This document shows, piece after piece, positions 36,302 to 45,406 of a stretch of 64,000 nt of DNA. The translations under genes were made by a program, and so were the position numbers. The stretch spans positions 62,001 through 126,000 of the forward strand of contig JAZKBN010000018.1 in NCBI GenBank assembly GCA_040388605.1. The letters run 5' to 3'. Below the pieces are notes generated by a model. That model saw only the letters and a program-made list of their open reading frames with translations, did not search any database and had not been told where the DNA came from. Within the stretch, counting starts at the first letter, position 1; every line of letters starts with the position of its first letter. The stretch comes from JAZKBN01 sp040388605. GTDB lineage: Bacteria; Bacteroidota; Bacteroidia; Cytophagales; Flexibacteraceae.

Positions 36302-36343
36302 CAGGCAGTTAGACTTTAATGAATAGTTTGACTCATTCTGCGT

Positions 36344-36374
36344 ACAGGCATCTGTTTCCTTGCCTGTTCTTTTT
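36344..36374 (+). terminator. Terminator after purE
   Basis: A 7-bp stem (ACAGGCA and TGCCTGT) with a 10-base loop followed by TCTTTTT, about 40 bp after the stop. Confidence 0.65.
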
Positions 36375-36403
36375 ACAGGCTGTATTTAATCATTTAAAAC
36401 CTG

Positions 36404-37279
36404 ATGAAAAACCTTGTCTTATTTTTACTTTTCAGCGGTTTATTATTTTCATGCAGATACTACAAAAGGAATAAGCAGGCAGATAAGTCTAAACTGCCTG
36501 GAAATGACTACAGGCTTTTTCAGGGAACGCCGGCATGGGAGCTGGCAAAGGCTGTTCAGGATAAAAACATCGGTAAAATAAATAGAGCAGCGGCCAAAGA
36601 GCCCGGCTTAGTTAACTTCCGTGAGCCTGTGTTTGGCAATACCCTGCTTATATTAAGCATTGAAAATCAACAGTATAAATCATTTAAAGCCTTATTGGAC
36701 AATCACGCAGACGTAAATATTCATAATTATTATGACGGCACATCTGCTATTATTGAGGCATGTTCTTTTGACCTTAACAGAATTAAGTTCGTGAAAACAC
36801 TATTGAAATACGGTGCTGATGTAAACGATGTGGAGACCGGGCCAAGGCAAAAGTATAATTCAACAAGAGAAACTCCTTTAATTAAAGCTTCTATGGCCGG
36901 CAGATTGAATGTTGTGAAGCTGTTAACCGATTCCGGCGCAAATATTAATTATCAAAATGAATACGGGCAAACAGCATTATCAGAAGCGTTAATACAATGG
37001 AATTATGATGTTGTTATTTACTTGCTCAATAAAGGCGCCGATTATAGGTTGCCGCTTTTTTACAGGCCTGAAGTTGATAAAAAGGTATTTATTCCGGAAT
37101 TCCTGAGAGAGCGAATGTACACCATTGGCTCACAGGAACATAAGCAAAAAATGGAAATCGTTTCTTTCTTACGAAGTAAAGGCATTGAGTATAAAGACGA
37201 ACCTATCCCTGTCTATATTGTAAAAAAAATCATGACAGAGCATCCAGATGATTGGAAAGAATATTTAGAGAATTATTAA
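36404..37279 (+). CDS. Ankyrin-repeat lipoprotein
   Basis: A 291-residue protein with a lipoprotein signal (LLFSGLLFSC, then RYYKRNKQ) and about five ankyrin repeats from residue 48 to 225, for example GNTLLILSIENQQYKSFKAL and TPLIKASMAGRLNVVKLL. It would sit in the periplasm or at the cell surface and bind a partner protein. Bases look AT-richer than purE beside it, which hints at an accessory origin, though I did not count. The C-terminus (about 235-291) is not repeat-like. It ends 14 bp from the convergent TPR regulator. Confidence 0.82.
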   Translation: MKNLVLFLLFSGLLFSCRYYKRNKQADKSKLPGNDYRLFQGTPAWELAKAVQDKNIGKINRAAAKEPGLVNFREPVFGNTLLILSIENQQYKSFKALLDNHADVNIHNYYDGTSAIIEACSFDLNRIKFVKTLLKYGADVNDVETGPRQKYNSTRETPLIKASMAGRLNVVKLLTDSGANINYQNEYGQTALSEALIQWNYDVVIYLLNKGADYRLPLFYRPEVDKKVFIPEFLRERMYTIGSQEHKQKMEIVSFLRSKGIEYKDEPIPVYIVKKIMTEHPDDWKEYLENY

Positions 37280-37293
37280 GAACCAGGCCTCGG

Positions 37294-39120
37294 TTACAGA
37301 CCTATTATAAACAGGTTCAAATCCTGCCCCTGTTCAAGCCCGAATTTTTTACGCAGTCTTGACCTGAAATTATGCACCGAGGCATCCTGCACATTCAGCA
37401 GGTTGCTTATTTGCTTTATATCGAGGTTCATGCGTATGTAGGCGCACATTTTCAGCTCTTTGTCGGTAAGGTCGGGGCAGGCGGCAGAGAGCCGGGTAAT
37501 GAAACCGGGGTTCACGGTTTCGAAATGCCGGCGAAAATCTTCCCATTCTTCCTTTACATCTATATACTCATCCATATCTTCAACAAGCTTTTGCATGTCT
37601 TTATCAAGATAGCTCAGCTTGCTTACGCCACGTTTTACCGATGCAATAATTTCGTTCCTGCGCACCATATAGCCGGCAATACCGGCCAGTTCATTGCTTT
37701 TATGTTCAAGCTCGGCACGCATGCGCTGTTGCTCAGCGGCTAATTCCTGCTCATGGTTTTTACGGATAAGCAATTCCTTTTCCATCTCCAGCGCTTTCTT
37801 GCCCATTTCAAGCAACCTGCTCCTGTTTTTCTCTTCTGCTAAATGCCTGGCCTGCCGGCTTGCCTTTACATTCTGACTGAATACAAAGCCAAGCAAGGCC
37901 AGGCAAATGCCCGATGCGGCAAGGCCACCAATAAGTATATAGCGGTCTCTTTGCTCCACTTCCAGGTTCTTGCGGAGCACTATGTTCTCATGCTCTTTCT
38001 GCTCAGTTTTGTACTTGGTGAGCATATCGTATTCCTGTTTTGTTCTGTCGCTGCTCCAGAGGCTGTCTTTAATATGCTCAAAAATTTTCAGGTTTTCAAA
38101 AGCCGGGTAATATTCTCTTTTTAGCCTGTAGGCCTCGGCAATGTATTGCCTGTTTTGCATTTCTTCCCTGGGCCATTTACGGATTACCGCCATTTTCACT
38201 GCACTGTCGAAAATGCTAATGCCTTTTTCCAATTCTCCGGCCTGCAAATAGGCCTGGCCGAGCATGGTAAACTGCTCGGTGCTGTTAAAGACTATATGCT
38301 TGCTGTTTAATATCCTTATGCTTCGCAGCAGTAATGGTATTGCCTGTTTCGGTTTGCCCTGCTTCATGAGTATTTCGGCTTGGGTGCCCATTAAAGTATG
38401 CACGCTCTCTCCCGATGCTTTTAAAGTAATCTCCATTCCTTCATCGGCATATTTTTTAGCCTCAGCCAGCCTGTTATGTTGAATGTAAACCTGTGCAAGC
38501 CCGTTTAAAGATATGCACTGCCCTTCCGCATCATTTAACTCCCTGAAAATTTTGAGGCCCATTAAATAGTATTTTTCAACGGCCTTTACGTTGCCGCTCA
38601 TGCCATGGGTAAGCGCAAGGTGGTTATATACACCGGCTACCAGGCTTTTTTCGCCAAGCCTTTCCGCAATCTTTGCCGCTTCAAGATCGTGCTCTATTGC
38701 TTCCGGGTACCTGCCAAGCTCCTGTAATGATATTGCATAATGGTTTTGAACCGAAGACATGTACTGCTGTAAGCGCATATTCTTACCCTTCTCAATGCTC
38801 TTTTTATAAAAAGGTAATGCCAATTCAGGCTTGCCGAGGCTGTGTAAAGATGTTCCTTTCCAAAAGAATGCATTGGCGGCAAGGGTATCGTTATGCATTG
38901 CCTCGGCAGTTTCAAGGCATTTTTCGGCATAATTATAAGCGGCATTGTGATCGTTCCCATAATAGGCACCAATGAACAGCTTTTTATAAAGCAGGAATCT
39001 TTTTTCAGGGCGTTTTTCGGTAAGCAACAGGTTTTTCAGGCTGTCGGCATCAGTTTGCGCAAGGCATGGCTTCCAATTTAAAACAACCGTCAGAATGAGA
39101 AAAAAGGCAGCTATGCGCAT
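37294..39120 (-). CDS. TPR membrane regulator with LuxR-like C-terminal HTH
   Basis: A 608-residue protein. The ATG at 39120 gives a signal peptide (MRIAAFFLILTVVLNW...CLAQ); the TTG upstream is excluded. Then come about eight TPR repeats (about 60-350, such as SLNGLAQVYIQHNRLAEAKK), one transmembrane helix (YILIGGLAASGICLALLGFV, about 400), a long coiled coil, and a C-terminal DNA-binding domain, CPDLTDKELKMCAYIRMNLD then KQISNLLNVQDASVHNFRSR. It links a periplasmic TPR sensor to a cytoplasmic LuxR-type output with no kinase, a layout common in this phylum. Target genes are unknown. Confidence 0.83.
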   Translation of the reverse strand: MRIAAFFLILTVVLNWKPCLAQTDADSLKNLLLTEKRPEKRFLLYKKLFIGAYYGNDHNAAYNYAEKCLETAEAMHNDTLAANAFFWKGTSLHSLGKPELALPFYKKSIEKGKNMRLQQYMSSVQNHYAISLQELGRYPEAIEHDLEAAKIAERLGEKSLVAGVYNHLALTHGMSGNVKAVEKYYLMGLKIFRELNDAEGQCISLNGLAQVYIQHNRLAEAKKYADEGMEITLKASGESVHTLMGTQAEILMKQGKPKQAIPLLLRSIRILNSKHIVFNSTEQFTMLGQAYLQAGELEKGISIFDSAVKMAVIRKWPREEMQNRQYIAEAYRLKREYYPAFENLKIFEHIKDSLWSSDRTKQEYDMLTKYKTEQKEHENIVLRKNLEVEQRDRYILIGGLAASGICLALLGFVFSQNVKASRQARHLAEEKNRSRLLEMGKKALEMEKELLIRKNHEQELAAEQQRMRAELEHKSNELAGIAGYMVRRNEIIASVKRGVSKLSYLDKDMQKLVEDMDEYIDVKEEWEDFRRHFETVNPGFITRLSAACPDLTDKELKMCAYIRMNLDIKQISNLLNVQDASVHNFRSRLRKKFGLEQGQDLNLFIIGL

Positions 39121-39230
39121 GGGTTTCTGTTTAAATACCGCCAAAGCAAAAATGCTGTAATTTGGCTCTGCGGTACTGGGAAGCAGATTGTTTTATTGAA
39201 TTGTTACTAAGAAACTATAGCAAAACAACA

Positions 39231-39252
39231 AAGCCCGCCGAATGGCGGGCTT
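39231..39252 (-). terminator. Terminator of the acidic-protein transcript
   Basis: A perfect 9-bp stem (AAGCCCGCC and GGCGGGCTT) with a GAAT loop. On the minus strand it is followed by a TG-rich and T-rich run, 110 bp after the acidic protein's stop. Confidence 0.7.
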
Positions 39253-39361
39253 ATACGAAAGCATTGAATGCTGTTATGCCGTACAAATTAATATGCAGGA
39301 ACACCCCGGTAAACGAATATTGAAATTCGCGAACCGAGCTTAGTGCTTAAGCCTGCATATT

Positions 39362-39634
39362 TTAGAAACTGTCGTCGTCTTCCAGCTCCTCGTCTTCTTC
39401 GTCGAACTCATCGAAGTCGGCTTCTTCGAACTCTTCGTCCGGTTCGCCTTCTTCCAGTTCGTCGAAATCTTCGAATTCTTCATCGTCGCCGTCGAACTCG
39501 TCGTCGTCATCGAAGTCATCGTCATCGGCGAGGTCATCGTCGTCGTCAGCGCCGCCCGGACCGGCAGTTACCGGCAGCAGTGCATTGGGGCGGTCAATCA
39601 ATTCATCAGTCTCTATAGATGTTAAAACAGCCAT
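39362..39634 (-). CDS. Very acidic small protein, function unknown
   Basis: A 90-residue protein. The ATG at 39634 begins MAVLTSIETDELIDRPNALL, a normal-looking N-terminus, after which about 60 residues are nearly all Asp, Glu, Phe and Gly. The opposite strand shows an arginine-rich frame that is only the reverse of this repeat. Its reality rests on the ordinary N-terminal segment and the downstream terminator, so confidence is moderate. Comparable acidic small proteins are seen in other genomes of this phylum, but I cannot name a family. ridA lies 56 bp upstream on the same strand. Confidence 0.6.
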   Translation of the reverse strand: MAVLTSIETDELIDRPNALLPVTAGPGGADDDDDLADDDDFDDDDEFDGDDEEFEDFDELEEGEPDEEFEEADFDEFDEEDEELEDDDSF

Positions 39635-39689
39635 ACCGGTTAATGAAGGGTTATTTTTCAAGGTAAAGTAAGTGGAGATCAGGATAATA

Positions 39690-40115
39690 TTATTTAAGAT
39701 TTTCCGGTTCGGCCTGTTTTTGATCAGGCGTTACAGGCATAAGTGCTATGCAGGAAATTTCAACATTGGCATCGCGCGGAAGGCGGCTTACCTCAATTGT
39801 TTCACGGGCGGGCAGTACTGCGCCCATATAGCTGCCATAAATGGTGTTTATGGTAGCAAAGTTATTCAGGTCGCGCACAAAGATACTAACCTTAAGCACG
39901 CTGTTGAAATCTATACCTGCTTCATGCAAAATGAAACCGATATTTTTCATCACCTGGTGGGTTTCAGCCTCAATTGAGCTCTGAACCATGGTGCCAACAC
40001 GGCCGTCTATGGCCACTTGTCCGCTTATAAAAAGCAGTCCGTTGGCGGCTATTGCCTGAGAATAAGGGCCTATTGGGGCCGGGGAGGAAATACTCCTGAT
40101 TGATTTAATATTCAT
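39690..40115 (-). CDS. RidA-family enamine/imine deaminase
   Basis: A 141-residue RidA/YjgF protein, a trimeric enzyme that clears reactive enamine and imine intermediates of threonine and other amino acid metabolism. Signatures: SSPAPIGPYSQAIAANGLLF, FISGQVAID, VFVRDLNNFATIN and the arginine-containing LPARETIEVSRLPRDANVE region near the end. Start ATG at 40115. It may be transcribed with the acidic protein downstream and is divergent from ettA. Confidence 0.9.
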   Translation of the reverse strand: MNIKSIRSISSPAPIGPYSQAIAANGLLFISGQVAIDGRVGTMVQSSIEAETHQVMKNIGFILHEAGIDFNSVLKVSIFVRDLNNFATINTIYGSYMGAVLPARETIEVSRLPRDANVEISCIALMPVTPDQKQAEPENLK

Positions 40116-40222
40116 ACCGGTGTAAAACGCGTTTCAAAAGTAGAAATACGAGCCTGAAAAAACACTTCCGTGAAGATATTTTTTTGATATTTACCCGCCC
40201 TTAGCAAAAACAGGGCACCAGA

Positions 40223-41893
40223 ATGAGCAACGAAACCATTATTTTCAGCATGGCCGGCGTTGGTAAAATACACCCGCCCCAGAAACAAGTACTGAAAAAC
40301 ATTTACCTGAGCTTCTTCTACGGCGCCAAAATAGGCGTGCTTGGTTTGAACGGCTCGGGCAAAAGTACCCTTTTACGGCTTATTGCCGGCGTCGATAAAG
40401 ATTATATCGGCGAAATAGTTTACAGCCCCGGTTACACCATTGGCTACCTGGAGCAGGAGCCAAAGCTTGACCCTGATAAAACAGTGCGAGATGTTGTTGA
40501 AGAAGGCGTGGCCGGCATTGTGGCCCTGCTAAAAGAATTCGACGACATAAATATAAAATTCGGCGAACCCATGAGCGATGCCGAGATGGACAAGCTCATT
40601 ACCCGCCAGGGTGAAGTGCAGGAAAAGCTTGATAACCTGGATGCATGGGAACTGGACACCCGCCTGGAGAAAGCCATGGACGCCCTGCGCTGCCCCCCGC
40701 AGGATGCCAAAATAGGCGTGCTCAGCGGAGGCGAAAAACGCCGCGTGGCCCTTTGCCGCCTGCTGCTGCAGCAACCCGACATTCTCCTGCTCGATGAACC
40801 TACCAACCACCTCGATGCCGAATCAGTGGCATGGCTGGAACATTTCTTACAGGATTACAAGGGAACCGTTATTGCCGTAACCCACGACAGGTATTTCCTT
40901 GATAACGTAGCCGGCTGGATTCTTGAGCTCGACCGCGGAGAAGGCATTCCCTGGAAAGGCAATTACAGCTCATGGCTCGACCAAAAGCAGGCCAGGCTTG
41001 CCAAGGAAGAAAAAACCGAGAGCCGCCGCCAAAAAACCCTGCAAAGGGAGTTGGAATGGGTTCGCATGTCGCCCAAGGCGAGGCAGGCCAAGAGCAAGGC
41101 CCGTTTGGGCGCTTATGAAAAAATGCTCGGCGAGGAAGCCCGCCAGAAAGAAGATAAACTTGAGCTCTTTATTCCGCCCGGGAACCGGCTGGGCTCCAAG
41201 GTTATTGAAGCGCAACATGTTACCAAGGCATACGGCGACAAGCTACTGTTCGAAGATCTTAACTTCAGCCTTCCGCAAGGTGGTATAGTGGGTATTATAG
41301 GGCCCAACGGCGCGGGTAAAACCACCTTGTTTAAATTGATTACCGGGGCTGTTAAACCTGATTCCGGCACCTTTGATGTAGGCAGCACCGTTGAAATAGC
41401 TTATGTAGACCAGGAACACAACAACCTCCTGCCCGATAAAAGCGTTTTCGAAACCATTGGCGGAGGCACAGATTTCCTGATGCTGGGAGGCAAGCAGGTA
41501 AACAGCCGTGCTTATGTAGGTAAGTTCAACTTCAGCGGCGGCGACCAGGAAAAGAAAATAGGCATGCTCAGCGGCGGCGAACGCAACCGTGTGCACCTCG
41601 CCATGACATTAAAGCAAGGCGCTAACCTGCTCCTGCTAGATGAACCTACCAACGATCTCGACGTAAACACCCTGCGCGCACTCGAAGAAGCCCTTGAAAA
41701 TTTCGGAGGCTGCGCAGTAGTCATCAGCCACGACCGTTGGTTCCTCGACCGTGTTTGTACCCACATCCTCGCTTTCGAAGGCGATTCACAGGTGTATTAC
41801 TTTGAAGGCAACTTCTCTGATTACGAAGAAAACCGTAAAAAGCGCCTCGGCGATGATACTCCTCACCGTATCAGGTACAAAAAACTGGCTTAA
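40223..41893 (+). CDS. ettA: Energy-dependent translational throttle ATPase EttA (ABC-F)
   Basis: A 556-residue soluble protein with two ABC ATPase domains and no permease, the family length. Domain one has GLNGSGKSTLL, LSGGEKRRVALC and LLLDEPTNHLD; domain two has GPNGAGKTTLF, LSGGERNRVHLA and LLLDEPTNDLD. Between them lies the basic, coiled linker (about 240-300) that sits in the ribosome's tRNA E site. EttA gates the first elongation cycle according to the ATP/ADP ratio. It is followed by a strong terminator and stands alone. Confidence 0.94.
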   Translation: MSNETIIFSMAGVGKIHPPQKQVLKNIYLSFFYGAKIGVLGLNGSGKSTLLRLIAGVDKDYIGEIVYSPGYTIGYLEQEPKLDPDKTVRDVVEEGVAGIVALLKEFDDINIKFGEPMSDAEMDKLITRQGEVQEKLDNLDAWELDTRLEKAMDALRCPPQDAKIGVLSGGEKRRVALCRLLLQQPDILLLDEPTNHLDAESVAWLEHFLQDYKGTVIAVTHDRYFLDNVAGWILELDRGEGIPWKGNYSSWLDQKQARLAKEEKTESRRQKTLQRELEWVRMSPKARQAKSKARLGAYEKMLGEEARQKEDKLELFIPPGNRLGSKVIEAQHVTKAYGDKLLFEDLNFSLPQGGIVGIIGPNGAGKTTLFKLITGAVKPDSGTFDVGSTVEIAYVDQEHNNLLPDKSVFETIGGGTDFLMLGGKQVNSRAYVGKFNFSGGDQEKKIGMLSGGERNRVHLAMTLKQGANLLLLDEPTNDLDVNTLRALEEALENFGGCAVVISHDRWFLDRVCTHILAFEGDSQVYYFEGNFSDYEENRKKRLGDDTPHRIRYKKLA

Positions 41894-41910
41894 GAATTAT
41901 AACCATCCGG

Positions 41911-41946
41911 AAACAGCCGCGGCGCCCGCATCGCGGCTGTTTTTAT
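41911..41946 (+). terminator. Terminator after ettA
   Basis: A 10-bp stem (AAACAGCCGC and GCGGCTGTTT) followed by further T, 18 bp after the stop. Confidence 0.8.
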
Positions 41947-42015
41947 TTTTAATACAACACAAATTTTGCCCTGCTCATTCTGCAGTACCCGGCCCTTTCC
42001 AGATAAAATTAAAAA

Positions 42016-42966
42016 ATGTCTTTTTCACCGCGTATAGTAACCCTTACCCTGAATCCTGCCCTCGATAAAAACACATCGGTAGAGAGCATAGTGCCTGATA
42101 AAAAGCTTCGCTGCCAACAACCTGAAACAGCGCCCGGCGGCGGCGGCGTAAATGTGAGCCGTGCCCTGCATACTTTGGGTGTGCCTTCTTTGGCTGTTTA
42201 CCTGGCAGGCGGCTTTACCGGCAGCTATTTTACCCAATTGCTTTTGCAGGAAGGTGTTGAGACCCTGCCCTTACCGGTTAAAAATGAATTACGCGAAAAC
42301 CTGATTGTGGTAGACCGCAGCAGCCGACAGCAGTACAGGTTTGGCATGGAAGGTGCAGCGGTTACAGAGCCGGAATGGCAGCAATGCCTTGATGCGCTCG
42401 AAAAAGAAAATTTCGATATACTGGCTGCAAGCGGCAGCCTGCCGCCCGGAATTCCTGATAATTTCTACCGCCTTTTGGCCGAGCTCGTCAAGCGCAAAAA
42501 TGCAAAGCTTGTAATAGACACTTCAGGTGCGGCATTAAAAGAAGCCCTTGAAGAAGGCGTTTACCTTATAAAGCCCAACCTGAATGAGCTGAGCAGCATT
42601 TACGGGAAAGAAGAATTAAGCCGTGCCGATGCTGAAAATGCCTGCCGCGAAATTATTGCCCGCGGCCTCTGCGAAGTTATAGTGGTATCTATGGGCGCAG
42701 ATGGTGCCCTGCTTGCAAAAGGCAATGAAGTTTACTTTTCTGACGCTCCTAAAGCAGAAAAGAAAAGCACTGTAGGCGCAGGAGACAGCATGGTAGCCGG
42801 AATGCTGGCAGGCATTGCCAAAAATTATGACTGGCAAACCATTCTGCGCAGCGGGGTTGCCGCAGGCACTGCAGCAACCATGAGTGAAGGCACAAGGCTT
42901 TGCCAATTAAAAGATTATGAAATGCTGTTCGCAGGCCTGAACCAAGCAGGAACCGGCCCGGCATAA
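42016..42966 (+). CDS. PfkB-family sugar (phosphate) kinase
   Basis: A 316-residue ribokinase-superfamily kinase of the 1-phosphofructokinase/6-phosphofructokinase-2 branch. It opens IVTLTLNPALDKNT, has GGGGVNVSRALHTLGV (about 38-53), ASGSLPPGIPDNFYRLLA in the middle and the anion hole with catalytic base in STVGAGDSMVAGMLAGI (about 252-268). The substrate may be fructose 6-phosphate, fructose 1-phosphate or tagatose 6-phosphate; sequence does not say. Length is typical. No PTS or transport genes are near. Confidence 0.88.
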   Translation: MSFSPRIVTLTLNPALDKNTSVESIVPDKKLRCQQPETAPGGGGVNVSRALHTLGVPSLAVYLAGGFTGSYFTQLLLQEGVETLPLPVKNELRENLIVVDRSSRQQYRFGMEGAAVTEPEWQQCLDALEKENFDILAASGSLPPGIPDNFYRLLAELVKRKNAKLVIDTSGAALKEALEEGVYLIKPNLNELSSIYGKEELSRADAENACREIIARGLCEVIVVSMGADGALLAKGNEVYFSDAPKAEKKSTVGAGDSMVAGMLAGIAKNYDWQTILRSGVAAGTAATMSEGTRLCQLKDYEMLFAGLNQAGTGPA

Positions 42967-43042
42967 ACATGCAGTATGTAATTATTGAATTAAAACACCA
43001 AGTATTTAAACAAGCCTGCCGTACTGTGGAAAAAATCGGCAA

Positions 43043-43073
43043 TTGTTATAACCCCGAAATTTATTCACCTTTG
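43043..43073 (+). promoter_or_regulatory. Candidate nrnA promoter
   Basis: A -33-like TTG at 43043-43045 and CACCTTTG at 43066-43073 (one mismatch from TAnnTTTG), 20 bp apart and 41 bp before the ATG. Confidence 0.3.
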
Positions 43074-43114
43074 CATTTCGTGCCCACATCTGCGGGTACC
43101 CGGTAAACCTGGAA

Positions 43115-44167
43115 ATGGAAAACTTTGAGGCTTTAAGGCAGCTAATCAGCAGGCCCGAAAAGGTGGTTATCACAACGCACCACAAGCCCGATGCCGATGC
43201 TTTGGGCTCGTCATTAGGCCTGGCGGCTTACCTGGTCAAGTTAGGCCATACTGTAAACGTAATTACGCCTTCTGATTATCCGCGCTTCCTGAACTGGATG
43301 CCCGGCGAACCCGGTGTAATTGTTTTTACAGATAATAAGCAAAAGGCAGCCGAAATAATTGCCGAAGCTAAAATTATATTCTGTCTCGATTTTGGCAACC
43401 TGCAGCGCATTAACGATCTGGGTCCTGTAGTGGGCGAAGCCAAGGCCGTTAAGGTAATGGTAGACCACCACCTGCAACCACAGGATTTTGCAGATATAAG
43501 GGTTTGGGACACCAAGGCGGCGGCAACCGCAGAGCTCATTTTCGACATCATATCTTTTATGGGCGATGAAGAAAAAATTGATGCCGATATTGCCGATTGC
43601 CTGTATGCCGGTATAATGACAGATACCGGTGGCTTCCGCCACAACAGCACCACGCCTAAAGTTTTCAGAACCGTTGCCCGCCTCACCGAGCTTGGCGCCA
43701 ACGGCAGCCGTGTTCACGGCCTTATATACGAAAACAATACCGAGCAGCGCCTGCGCTTCCTTGGTTACGTTTTGGCTGAAAAGCTGGTTGTATTACCTGA
43801 ATACCATGTAGCCTATATAGCCATCAGTAAAGAGGAAATTACCCGTTTCCATTCTGAAACCGGTGATACTGAAGGCTTTGTAAACTTCGCGCTCAGCCTT
43901 GAAGGAATTACAATGGGTGCAATCATTATAGACCGCACCGAGGCCATTAAAATCAGCTTCCGTTCCGTTGGCGATTTCTCGGTCAATGATTTTGCCCGCA
44001 AGCATTTCGAAGGCGGCGGACACCGCAATGCCTCCGGCGGCAAAAGCAACGATACCCTTGAGCACACGGTTCAGAAATTCGTATCGCTGCTGCCGGCTTA
44101 TAAAGAAGCCCTGCAGCCGGTGCCTGAAAAACCTGTTGCCTTGGTTTTACCAACCACTGCCATATAA
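43115..44167 (+). CDS. nrnA: DHH-family oligoribonuclease / pAp phosphatase (NrnA-like)
   Basis: A 350-residue DHH/DHHA1 phosphoesterase that degrades short RNA oligonucleotides and 3'-phosphoadenosine 5'-phosphate. Metal-binding blocks: THHKPDADALGSSLGL (about 21-36), FCLDFGN, VMVDHHLQP (about 118) and YAGIMTDTGGFRHNST (about 168). The C-terminal DHHA1 part ends with GGGHRNASGGKSND. Length is typical. It stands between the PfkB kinase and the FKBP cluster, with no obvious link to either. Confidence 0.93.
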   Translation: MENFEALRQLISRPEKVVITTHHKPDADALGSSLGLAAYLVKLGHTVNVITPSDYPRFLNWMPGEPGVIVFTDNKQKAAEIIAEAKIIFCLDFGNLQRINDLGPVVGEAKAVKVMVDHHLQPQDFADIRVWDTKAAATAELIFDIISFMGDEEKIDADIADCLYAGIMTDTGGFRHNSTTPKVFRTVARLTELGANGSRVHGLIYENNTEQRLRFLGYVLAEKLVVLPEYHVAYIAISKEEITRFHSETGDTEGFVNFALSLEGITMGAIIIDRTEAIKISFRSVGDFSVNDFARKHFEGGGHRNASGGKSNDTLEHTVQKFVSLLPAYKEALQPVPEKPVALVLPTTAI

Positions 44168-44310
44168 ATTCCTGCCGGAATAAGCTGTTTATTTAAACGG
44201 CCGATTTCCGCAACAATATGCAGGCCAAGCCTGAGTTTAACTTTCGTTTTCATTCCCTTCATCACACAGGTAAAACAACAGGACTTAAGCAGTCCGCACC
44301 CTGATTTCAG

Positions 44311-45351
44311 ATGTTCAAAAATTTAATAAATATTAAGCTTGGTATAGCAGCCACAGGCCTTGTTATTGCCGGCTTATGCCTGCCCGTTGCCGATGCTTCG
44401 GCGCAGGCGGCTAAAAAGAAAACTCCTGCATCAGCGGCCAAAGCCGGTGCAAAAAAAGCCGGAGCTGCCAAGCCAAAGGAATCGGCCGGAGAGCAAAGCC
44501 TGAACGAAGGTCCTGCGCTTGACGGTCCGCATTCACGCCCCAACCTGAAATCAAAATATACGGTAGACGGGCTTGAGTATTTCTTCTTTAAAAAGAACAA
44601 CGGTAAAAAAGCCCGCCTTGGTGATATTATTACCATGCATATTGAGTACCGCACCCACCAGGATTCATTGCTGGGCAGCACCCGTGCAGCAGGCAATCCT
44701 ATCCGCATTAAGGCGGCAGAGCCTCCTTTCAAAGGCGGCCTGGAAAGCGGCCTCATGATGGTTAGCCCCGGCGACAGCGTGGTATTCTTTATTCCTGCCG
44801 ATTCGGTATTGAAAGATTACCCGCGCGATCACTGGCCGCCGGCTGTGCACAGCAAAACCAAGCTGGCCTATTACCTGAAAGTTGTAGACATAAACACAGA
44901 AGCTGAGCTGATTCAAAAAGAAACGGATGCGCTGATGACTTATGCCAAAAGCAAAAAGCTGCAGGTCCGCAAATCTGAAAACGGTCTTATGTATGCCATT
45001 ACCGAAGAGGGTACCGGCGTACAGGCCCGCGCAGGCGACAGCGTGGCCGTTCACTATACCGGCATGCTTACCGATGGTAAAGTATTCGACAGCAGCAAGC
45101 AAAGCGGCCAGCCTATTGAGTTTGTATTGGGAACCCACCGTGTAATTCAGGGTTGGGACCAAGGTATTGCCCTCCTGAAAGAAGGAACCAAGGCTGTTCT
45201 TCTTATTCCGTCTGCGTTAGCTTATGGCCCTAACGGTTCGCCTCCTACAATTCCCGGCTATGCGCCATTGGTATTTGAAGTTGAGCTGGTGCGCACCCAT
45301 ACGCCAAAGGCAAAACCTGCCGGAACCATGCAGGCACCTGGCCAAAAATAA
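44311..45351 (+). CDS. Exported FKBP-type peptidyl-prolyl isomerase with two FKBP-like domains
   Basis: A 346-residue exported protein. A signal peptide ends near ADASAQ, then comes a Lys/Ala-rich linker (30-60). The first FKBP-like domain (about 75-195) lacks the active-site residues, while the second (about 225-335) has VHYTGMLTDGKVFDSS, VIQGWDQGIALLKEG and LIPSALAYGPNGSPP, the catalytic set. It should speed proline isomerisation of proteins in the periplasm. First of three tandem FKBP genes; the segment LMTYAKSKKLQVRK, then SENGLMYAITEEGTG, is closely copied in the next gene, so they arose by duplication. Confidence 0.88.
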   Translation: MFKNLINIKLGIAATGLVIAGLCLPVADASAQAAKKKTPASAAKAGAKKAGAAKPKESAGEQSLNEGPALDGPHSRPNLKSKYTVDGLEYFFFKKNNGKKARLGDIITMHIEYRTHQDSLLGSTRAAGNPIRIKAAEPPFKGGLESGLMMVSPGDSVVFFIPADSVLKDYPRDHWPPAVHSKTKLAYYLKVVDINTEAELIQKETDALMTYAKSKKLQVRKSENGLMYAITEEGTGVQARAGDSVAVHYTGMLTDGKVFDSSKQSGQPIEFVLGTHRVIQGWDQGIALLKEGTKAVLLIPSALAYGPNGSPPTIPGYAPLVFEVELVRTHTPKAKPAGTMQAPGQK

Positions 45352-45406
45352 GCCTGAATTAAATTTCCTTGTTTACTGAAACCGGGTTATTGAACCTTTT
45401 AAAACC

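Noticed and set aside
39343..39618. Arginine-rich plus-strand frame
   Set aside because: It is the reverse of the Asp/Glu repeat of the acidic protein on the minus strand; no family resemblance.
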